Positions 35,365 through 40,468 of a stretch of DNA of 40,468 bases are shown piece by piece (the first letter of the stretch is position 1; each line of letters opens with the position of its first letter). The position numbers and the translations under genes were made by a program. Under the pieces are notes generated by a model that ran no database searches, was not told the origin of the DNA, and saw nothing but the letters and a program-made list of their open reading frames with translations. Source of the DNA: Mycobacterium colombiense (GTDB taxonomy: Bacteria; Actinomycetota; Actinomycetes; Mycobacteriales; Mycobacteriaceae); assembly GCF_001672755.1 (NCBI RefSeq), contig NZ_LZKI01000176.1:1-40468 (forward strand). Reading direction: 5' to 3'.

Positions 35365-37317
35365 GTGGATCCGAACGGCAGCGGAGCCGGATCTGACTCA
35401 CATGGGGCTTCCCCCAACGGATCTGCACGTCAGCGTCTGGAGCAAGTCGTCATTCGCTTCGCCGGGGACTCCGGCGACGGCATGCAGCTTACCGGCGACC
35501 GCTTCACCTCCGAGGCGGCGCTGTTCGGCAACGACCTGGCCACCCAGCCCAACTATCCCGCCGAGATTCGCGCCCCCGCAGGCACGCTGCCCGGCGTCTC
35601 GTCCTTCCAGATTCAGATCGCCGACTACGACATTCTGACCGCCGGCGACCGGCCCGACGTCCTCGTCGCGATGAATCCCGCTGCGCTCAAAGCCAATATC
35701 GGTGACCTGCCCCGCGGTGGAATGGTGATCGCGAACTCCGACGAATTCACCAAGCGGAACCTGACCAAGGTCGGCTACGTCACCAACCCGCTCGAGACCG
35801 ACGAGTTGTCGGACTACGTGGTGCACTCCGTCGCGATGACCACGCTGACGCTCGGGGCGGTCGAGACGATCGGCGCCACGAAGAAGGACGGCCAACGCGC
35901 CAAGAACATGTTCGCGCTGGGCCTGCTGTCGTGGATGTACGGCCGGCCGATCGAAACCAGCGAGAAGTTCATCCGGGAGAAGTTCGCCCGCAAGCCCGAG
36001 GTCGCCGAGACCAACGTGCTGGCGCTGAAGGCGGGCTGGAACTACGGCGAGACGACCGAGGCTTTCGGCACCACCTACGAGGTGTCCCGGGCGACCCTGC
36101 CGTCGGGCGAATACCGTCAGATCTCGGGCAACACCGCGCTGGCCTACGGCATCGTGGCGGCCGGTCAGCTGGCGGACATTCCGGTCATGCTGGGCAGCTA
36201 CCCGATCACGCCGGCGTCCGACATCCTGCACGAGCTGTCCAAGCACAAGAACTTCAACGTCATCACCTTCCAGGCCGAGGACGAGATCGGTGGCATCTGC
36301 GCGGCCATCGGCGCCTCGTATGGTGGGGCGCTGGGCGTCACCACCACCTCCGGCCCGGGCATCTCGCTCAAGTCCGAGGCGCTCGGGCTGGCCGTGATGA
36401 CCGAGCTGCCGCTGCTCGTCGTCGACGTGCAGCGCGGCGGGCCCTCGACCGGGCTGCCCACCAAGACCGAGCAGGCCGACCTGTTGCAGGCGTTGTTCGG
36501 CCGCAACGGCGAGTCACCGGTCGCGGTGCTGGCCCCACGCTCACCCTCGGACTGCTTCGAGACCGCGCTCGAGGCTGCGCGCATCGCGGTGTCCTACCAC
36601 ACCCCGGTGATCGTCTTGTCCGACGGGGCGATCGCGAATGGGTCAGAGCCGTGGCGCATTCCGGACGTCAGCACGCTGCAGGGCATCACGCACACCTTCG
36701 CCAAGGCGGACGAGCCGTTCCAGCCCTACGCGCGTGACCCGGAGACGCTGGCGCGGCAATTCGCGGTGCCCGGCACCCCGGGGCTCGAGCACCGCATCGG
36801 CGGGCTGGAAGCGGCGAACGGCTCGGGCAACATCTCCTACGAGCCGGTCAACCACGACCTGATGGTCCGGTTGCGGCAGGCGAAGATCGACGGGATCTCG
36901 GTGCCCGATCTGGAGGTGGACGATCCGACCGGCGACGCCGAGCTGCTGCTGATCGGCTGGGGCAGCTCCTACGGCCCGATCGGTGAGGCCTGCCGGCGCG
37001 CGCGGCGCAAGGGCATCAAGGTGGCGCACGCCCACTTGCGCTATCTCAACCCCTTCCCGGCCAACCTGGGTGAGGTGCTGCGGCGTTACCCGCAGGTGGT
37101 GGCGCCGGAAATGAACCTGGGTCAGCTGGCGTTCCTGCTGCGGGGCAAGTACCTGGTGGACGTGCAATCGGTGAGCAAGGTGCAGGGCGTCGCCTTCCTG
37201 GCCGACGAGATCGGCCGCGTCATCCGCGCCGCTCTGGGCGGGACGCTGGCCGAAGTGGAGAACGACAAGACGATGGTCGCCAAGATGGCGGCAGTAACGG
37301 TTGGAGCCGGCGCATGA
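35365..37317 (+). CDS. korA: 2-oxoglutarate:ferredoxin oxidoreductase, fused gamma-alpha subunit
   Basis: 650-aa subunit (Rv2455c about 653) of the CoA-dependent 2-oxoglutarate ferredoxin oxidoreductase, an alternative to the 2-oxoglutarate dehydrogenase of the TCA cycle. Residues ~20-190 form the gamma domain (RFAGDSGDGMQLTGDRF). From ~250 the alpha/pyrimidine-binding domain follows (GNTALAYGIVAAGQ, GSYPITPASDILHEL, FQAEDEIGGICAAIGAS), then a C-terminal CoA-binding region. GTG 35365 is chosen because GGAGGG ends 7 nt upstream; GTG 35341 and 35350 lack such a site. The 246-bp upstream gap holds a CATAAT -10-like box at 35250-35255. The stop sits in an ATGA that starts the intercistronic mini-ORF. 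Confidence 0.95.
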   Translation: MDPNGSGAGSDSHGASPNGSARQRLEQVVIRFAGDSGDGMQLTGDRFTSEAALFGNDLATQPNYPAEIRAPAGTLPGVSSFQIQIADYDILTAGDRPDVLVAMNPAALKANIGDLPRGGMVIANSDEFTKRNLTKVGYVTNPLETDELSDYVVHSVAMTTLTLGAVETIGATKKDGQRAKNMFALGLLSWMYGRPIETSEKFIREKFARKPEVAETNVLALKAGWNYGETTEAFGTTYEVSRATLPSGEYRQISGNTALAYGIVAAGQLADIPVMLGSYPITPASDILHELSKHKNFNVITFQAEDEIGGICAAIGASYGGALGVTTTSGPGISLKSEALGLAVMTELPLLVVDVQRGGPSTGLPTKTEQADLLQALFGRNGESPVAVLAPRSPSDCFETALEAARIAVSYHTPVIVLSDGAIANGSEPWRIPDVSTLQGITHTFAKADEPFQPYARDPETLARQFAVPGTPGLEHRIGGLEAANGSGNISYEPVNHDLMVRLRQAKIDGISVPDLEVDDPTGDAELLLIGWGSSYGPIGEACRRARRKGIKVAHAHLRYLNPFPANLGEVLRRYPQVVAPEMNLGQLAFLLRGKYLVDVQSVSKVQGVAFLADEIGRVIRAALGGTLAEVENDKTMVAKMAAVTVGAGA

Positions 37318-37433
37318 GCTCAGTGGTTCCGGCCGGCAACAACATAGAGCGAAGCGATGACAGAGCGGTGCTCGTGACATGCGCCGCAACAATGCAGAGC
37401 GAAGCGATGAGGAGGAGCGACGCTCGTGACTGA
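37314..37433 (+). repeat. MIRU-like intercistronic element with a 39-aa mini-ORF between korA and korB
   Basis: The mini-ORF starts at ATG 37314, whose ATGA overlaps the korA stop, and ends at TGA 37431-37433, overlapping the korB start (GTGACTGA). The region holds two imperfect tandem copies, 37331-37378 and 37381-37430. They share AGAGCGAAGCGATGA and GCTCGTGAC exactly, and the second copy contains the GAGGAGGAG Shine-Dalgarno of korB. Mycobacterial interspersed repetitive units (first seen in senX3-regX3) are known to sit at such stop/start overlaps with a small ORF that bridges two genes; as I recall their core also contains ATGCAGAGCG and AGCGATGAGG. The peptide product, if any, is hypothetical. 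Confidence 0.7.
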
Positions 37434-38517
37434 CGTGATCGGCAACCTGGCGGGCAAAGACCTCGGTGTGACCGCGAAGTTGACCAAAAACGACGGGGTC
37501 CCCACCACGGACCAGCCGCAGAAGTCCAAGGACTTCACCAGTGACCAAGAGGTCCGTTGGTGCCCGGGTTGCGGGGACTACGTCATCCTGAACACCATCC
37601 GCAACTTCCTGCCCGACCTCGGGCTGCGCCGCGAGAACATCGTGTTCATCAGCGGCATCGGCTGCTCCAGCCGGTTCCCGTACTACCTCGAGACTTATGG
37701 TTTCCACTCGATCCACGGCCGCGCACCGGCCATCGCGACCGGTCTGGCGCTGGCCCGCGAGGACCTCTCGGTGTGGGTGGTCACGGGTGACGGCGACGCG
37801 CTGTCGATCGGGGGTAACCACCTGATCCACGCGCTGCGCCGCAACGTCAACATCACCATCCTGCTGTTCAACAACCGGATCTACGGTCTGACCAAGGGGC
37901 AGTACTCGCCGACGTCAGAGGTCGGCAAGGTCACCAAGTCGACCCCGATGGGATCGCTGGACCACCCGTTCAACCCGGTATCGCTGGCGCTGGGCGCCGA
38001 GGCGACCTTCGTCGGCCGCGCGCTGGACTCCGACCGCAACGGGCTGACCGAGGTGCTGCGCGCTGCCGCAGGCCACCGGGGCGCCGCCGTGGTCGAGATC
38101 CTGCAGGACTGCCCGATCTTCAACGACGGCTCGTTCGACGCGCTGCGCAAGGAAGGCGCCGAGGAGCGGGTCATCAACGTCCGCCACGGCGAGCCAATTG
38201 TGTTCGGCGCCAACGGCGAATACTGCGTGGTCAAGTCCGGCTTCGGCCTGGAGGTGGCCAAGACGGCCGACGTGTCGGTCGACGAGATCGTGGTGCACGA
38301 CGCGCACAGCGACAACTCGGCCTACGCCTTCGCCCTGTCCCGGTTGTCGGACCAGAACCTCGATCACACCGTGCTCGGCATCTTCCGCAACATCAGCCGG
38401 CCCACCTACGACGACGCGGCTCGCGCGCAGGTGCAGGCGGCCCAGTCGGCGAAGGCGTTCGACTCCGCCGCGCTGCAATCGCTGCTGCGCGGGCGCGACA
38501 CCTGGACCGTCGACTGA
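37426..38517 (+). CDS. korB: 2-oxoglutarate:ferredoxin oxidoreductase beta subunit
   Basis: 363-aa thiamine-diphosphate-binding beta subunit (Rv2454c about 373 aa). It has the 4Fe-4S/TPP region starting RWC46-P-G-C49-G, another Cys in GIGCSSRFPYY, and the TPP motif GDGDALSIGGN...NNRIYGLTKGQ. The subunit receives electrons and passes them to ferredoxin. With KorA it forms an oxygen-tolerant enzyme in M. tuberculosis. Start GTG 37426 has the strong GAGGAGGAG at 8 nt upstream, inside the repeat element. Together with GDH, which produces 2-oxoglutarate, the window covers this metabolic node. Confidence 0.95.
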   Translation: MTDVIGNLAGKDLGVTAKLTKNDGVPTTDQPQKSKDFTSDQEVRWCPGCGDYVILNTIRNFLPDLGLRRENIVFISGIGCSSRFPYYLETYGFHSIHGRAPAIATGLALAREDLSVWVVTGDGDALSIGGNHLIHALRRNVNITILLFNNRIYGLTKGQYSPTSEVGKVTKSTPMGSLDHPFNPVSLALGAEATFVGRALDSDRNGLTEVLRAAAGHRGAAVVEILQDCPIFNDGSFDALRKEGAEERVINVRHGEPIVFGANGEYCVVKSGFGLEVAKTADVSVDEIVVHDAHSDNSAYAFALSRLSDQNLDHTVLGIFRNISRPTYDDAARAQVQAAQSAKAFDSAALQSLLRGRDTWTVD

Positions 38518-38530
38518 CGTGGGCGACCAG

Positions 38531-39136
38531 ATGCCCGACACAGAGAAAAAGGCCGGGTCGCTGGCGGGGATCGTGCTGGCCGGCGGTGAATCGCGGCGGA
38601 TGGGCCGTGACAAGGCCACCCTGCCCGGCCCCGGCGGTGCCGCGACGCTCCTCGAACACGTTGCGGCGGTCCTCGCGCAGCGCTGCGAGCCGGTTTTCGT
38701 GATGGCCGCGCCGGGCCAACCGTTGCCCGCGGTGGATGCGCAGGTCGTCCGCGACGAGGTGCGCGGCCAGGGGCCGCTGCCGGCGACCGGACGCGGGTTG
38801 CGGGCGGCCGCGGAGGCGGGCGCCCGGTATGCCTTCGTCTGCGCCGTCGACATGCCGCTGCTGTCTGCGGAATTGATCGACGAGCTGGTGAAGCTGGCCA
38901 CCGAGACCAACGCCGAGATCGTGTTGCCGTGGGACGGTCGCAGCCACTACCTGGCCGCCGTGTACCGCACCGATCTGGCCGAGCGGATCGACGGCCTGGT
39001 GGCCGGCGGCGCCCGTTCCATGCGTGCCCTGATCGACGCGTCGGACGCCCAGCAGATCGTGCTGCCTGAATCGCGCTTCCTGGCCAACGTCAACACGGAG
39101 AGCGACCTGCTCGCTCTGGCGCAGTCGCGGGGCTGA
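38531..39136 (+). CDS. mobA: Molybdenum cofactor guanylyltransferase MobA
   Basis: 201-aa nucleotidyltransferase (same length as Rv2453c) that links GMP to molybdopterin, making the MGD cofactor for formate dehydrogenase- or nitrate reductase-type enzymes. The signature LAGGESRRMGRDK (16-28) is the GTP-binding loop; AVDMPLLS carries the metal-binding Asp. An extra in-frame GTG at 38519 exists 1 nt after the korB stop, but ATG 38531 gives the family length. Neither has a strong Shine-Dalgarno, suggesting coupling to korB 13 nt upstream. Confidence 0.92.
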   Translation: MPDTEKKAGSLAGIVLAGGESRRMGRDKATLPGPGGAATLLEHVAAVLAQRCEPVFVMAAPGQPLPAVDAQVVRDEVRGQGPLPATGRGLRAAAEAGARYAFVCAVDMPLLSAELIDELVKLATETNAEIVLPWDGRSHYLAAVYRTDLAERIDGLVAGGARSMRALIDASDAQQIVLPESRFLANVNTESDLLALAQSRG

Positions 39137-40233
39137 CGGCGGAGCGCCGGGCGGATCGAGCCGGCGGACTCCACGTTTCGACAAATCGACGCCACTGACA
39201 CCGCGCCGTAAACACGGCATTTGTTTATTTCGCCATTCTTGAAATACGCACCGCGCAATTTCCGCATTGCGGCGACGACGTCAATACGGAAGATTTGCCG
39301 ATCAGTCATCGTGATCTGTTGCGGCAGTAGCGATTTGAGGATCGACCAATGGTGTCTGCCGGTTTCGGTCGGCGCAGCATGCCCGGAGCCTCCGCTAGAG
39401 CTGTAAGCCGTTTCAGCAAAATCGGCTTTTCGAAATCTTCCGCGCCGCTGTCGATTGGCGTTAGGCGGTTGGCGGCGCCGTGGCCGGTCTCGATGGTGAG
39501 TCCTGGACTCTTCGGGGCGTTCGAAAGCCGTTGCCGCCGTGCGTTATTAATGAAAGTCGTTGTTGAGCAGGGTAATACGTCGAGCGCGCGCTATCGGCGT
39601 CGAAGACGCGGTCGCACGCGAAGTATTCAGTCGAATTATGCTGGTGCACAGTGGAAGTCGATATCATCCGGCGTTCTTGACCGCCGGGCTGCGTGGGTGC
39701 GTTGCGGCAAACGTGACTTGCGGTATGCTGCGCCGGTTTGCGGTCGGCGCGTTCGGATCCGTTGAAGCGCTGGCCAATCGGCCTCGGCACGGCAAATAAA
39801 CGTGCGCCAGCTCACAAAACGCAGGTGATTCGGCTCACCATTCGTTTGGCCGTTGCGTCCGAGCGCCGATTCGACAAAGCCCGTATGACCTGCACAAATG
39901 ATCGGGATATCACGGCGTGATCGGCGCGTTACCGAAACGAGATATCCGATTTCCGAAGATGACGAATGCGCCGGGGTCTTCTACGGTCCGTGTTAGCCCA
40001 AAACGGGTTACGGAAGAGTAATCAGATAATTGAATCCACGGACCCGCGTGCGAGCGGCGCCACGGACGGCGAAAGCCCGACCGTGGTCGGTGGGTAACGC
40101 CCACCGGGCAGACTTGGCCCGCCGCTGCCGTGCCTGACCCAGACGGCACGTTTCAAAGCAGGCATCAACCAGACAGCTTCAGCCCACATCCGTGGGCTTG
40201 CTTTGGCGCGCGCGCACCGCGAAAGGAACAAAC
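39137..40233. other. 1.1-kb mobA-rpfE intergenic region without a convincing gene
   Basis: Base composition drops (T/A-richer than neighbours) and the possible ORFs, such as 39349-39765 and 39560-39799 on plus or 39461-39790 on minus, lack mycobacterial codon bias and recognisable motifs; 39560-39799 has the least unconvincing protein sequence, with a helix-like start (MLSRVIRRARAIGVEDAVAREV). In M. tuberculosis this place holds short hypotheticals Rv2451-Rv2452c. The region contains inverted repeats at 39905-39947 and a structured leader at 40036-40205. It probably serves as the rpfE regulatory region. Confidence 0.55.
40036..40205 (+). promoter_or_regulatory. structured rpfE 5' leader with alternative hairpins
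   Basis: Consecutive stems: CCACGG (40060-40065)/CCGTGG (40081-40086) with an inner GGC-GAAA-GCC. Then CGGTGGG (40088-40094)/CCCACCG (40100-40106), loop TAACG. Then TGCCGT (40126-40131)/ACGGCA (40143-40148) or, in a competing register, CGTGCC/GGCACG (40129-40134/40145-40150). Last, AGCCCAC/GTGGGCT (40181-40187/40192-40198) enclosed by CAAAGCA/TGCTTTG (40154-40160/40199-40205). A second CCACGGAC at 40036 could compete for CCGTGG. This looks like a regulatory RNA leader ending 17 nt before the Shine-Dalgarno; I could not match it to the ydaO c-di-AMP riboswitch known before rpf genes. Confidence 0.4.
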
Positions 40234-40468
40234 TTGAAGAACGTCCGAAAGACGCTCATTCTTGCCGCGGTCACGGGCACGCTCGTGACCATCCCATCGG
40301 CCACCGCGCACGCGGACCCGGAAGCGGTGGGCTTCGACCCCAACGCGCCGGCCGCCGGCCCCGCGCCGGACGCTCCGCCGCCGCCCCCGGCTCCGGACGC
40401 TCCGCCGCCGCCGGCGAACGAGATCCGCAGCGGCGCTCGCGCGCGAATTCGTGGGCGTGTCATGGGGA
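40234..40468 (+). CDS. rpfE: Resuscitation-promoting factor RpfE, 5' part (runs off window)
   Basis: First 78 codons of a secreted cell-wall lytic factor that cleaves peptidoglycan and wakes dormant cells. Start TTG 40234 follows AAAGGA at 6 nt. A signal peptide is clear: MKNVRKT n-region, hydrophobic ILAAVTGTLVTIPSATA, cleavage after A-H-A27, then DPEAVGFDPNAP, as in RpfE. A Pro/Ala linker (APDAPPPPPAPDAPPPPA) follows. The last ~18 residues in this frame (NEIRSGARARIRGRVMG) do not look like Rpf, whereas the +1 frame reads ALAREFVGVSWG, closer to the approach to the lysozyme-like domain. The catalytic domain lies beyond the window, so integrity cannot be judged. Confidence 0.8.
   Translation, partial: MKNVRKTLILAAVTGTLVTIPSATAHADPEAVGFDPNAPAAGPAPDAPPPPPAPDAPPPPANEIRSGARARIRGRVMG

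Noticed and set aside
39349..39799. Overlapping ORFs of 60-138 codons in the mobA-rpfE gap
   Set aside because: Third-position GC is low for this genome, no motif is recognisable, and several overlapping frames are equally open; kept only as part of the intergenic description.
40030..40200. c-di-AMP (ydaO) riboswitch before rpfE
   Set aside because: The conserved ydaO words I remember (GGGGGACCCA, GGGGUGAAUC and the CCGAAUCCGUCAGCU region) are absent; only a generic structured leader can be claimed.

Overview
The window is about 40 kb of GC-rich, gene-dense actinobacterial chromosome. Gene content and order match the Mycobacterium tuberculosis Rv2485c-to-Rv2450c region, read here in the opposite orientation. 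Markers include two-subunit ClpP1P2 with trigger factor and ClpX, truncated haemoglobin GlbO, an RpfE start, 180-kDa-type NAD-glutamate dehydrogenase, an SsbB paralogue and the mycobacterial ferredoxin-dependent KorAB. No IS6110 and no jefA are seen, and a CtaG/CopD gene and an FAD oxidoreductase are present that I do not recall at this locus in M. tuberculosis. A slow-growing non-tuberculous mycobacterium (M. avium complex or a relative) is the most likely source. Species assignment is inference.

Layout. 1-6579: lipid module with the lipQ 3' end, a WS/DGAT acyltransferase, HAD-PlsC and PlsB2; the last three overlap by 4 bp at each junction. 6608-8674: membrane CtaG/CopD protein. 8793-11064: ssbB, ettA. 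11143-17065: gdh, a hot-dog thioesterase and a conserved hypothetical, again overlapping. 17144-20234 (minus): FAD oxidoreductase, aglA, glbO. 20378-21774: HNH nuclease, small His-rich membrane protein, DUF5130-like protein. 21839-24418 (minus): pepN. 24510-26921: Rv2466c-type thioredoxin-fold reductase with a SigH-like promoter, rpiB, nei2, small secreted Trp/Gly-rich protein. 27002-28192 (minus): lipP. 28225-28520: tRNA-Gly(UCC) on minus and tRNA-Pro(UGG) on plus, divergent. 28600-31330: tig, clpP1, clpP2. 31327-32217 (minus): mmuM. 32547-35118: clpX and an MFS transporter whose start codon is unclear. 35365-39136: korA, korB, mobA. 39137-40233: a long stretch without a convincing gene, ending in a highly structured rpfE leader. 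40234 to the window end: 5' part of rpfE.

Themes. There is a glycerolipid synthesis unit, a protein quality-control unit (Tig-ClpP1P2-ClpX), central carbon and nitrogen metabolism at the 2-oxoglutarate node (GDH makes it; KorAB oxidises it with ferredoxin), and thiol/oxidative stress defence (SigH-type promoter, Nei2, GlbO). Several genes carry a TANNNT -10 hexamer exactly 6-7 nt before the start codon, the signature of leaderless mycobacterial transcripts.

The observations most worth checking are: a MIRU-like, internally duplicated intercistronic mini-ORF linking korA and korB; a multi-hairpin leader with alternative pairings before rpfE; a CPWA instead of CPWC active site in the Rv2466c homologue; an MFS gene without a standard start codon; and a histone-like Lys/Ala tail on the PlsC enzyme. 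No phage, insertion sequence or CRISPR array was found, and I found no clearly novel multi-gene system.
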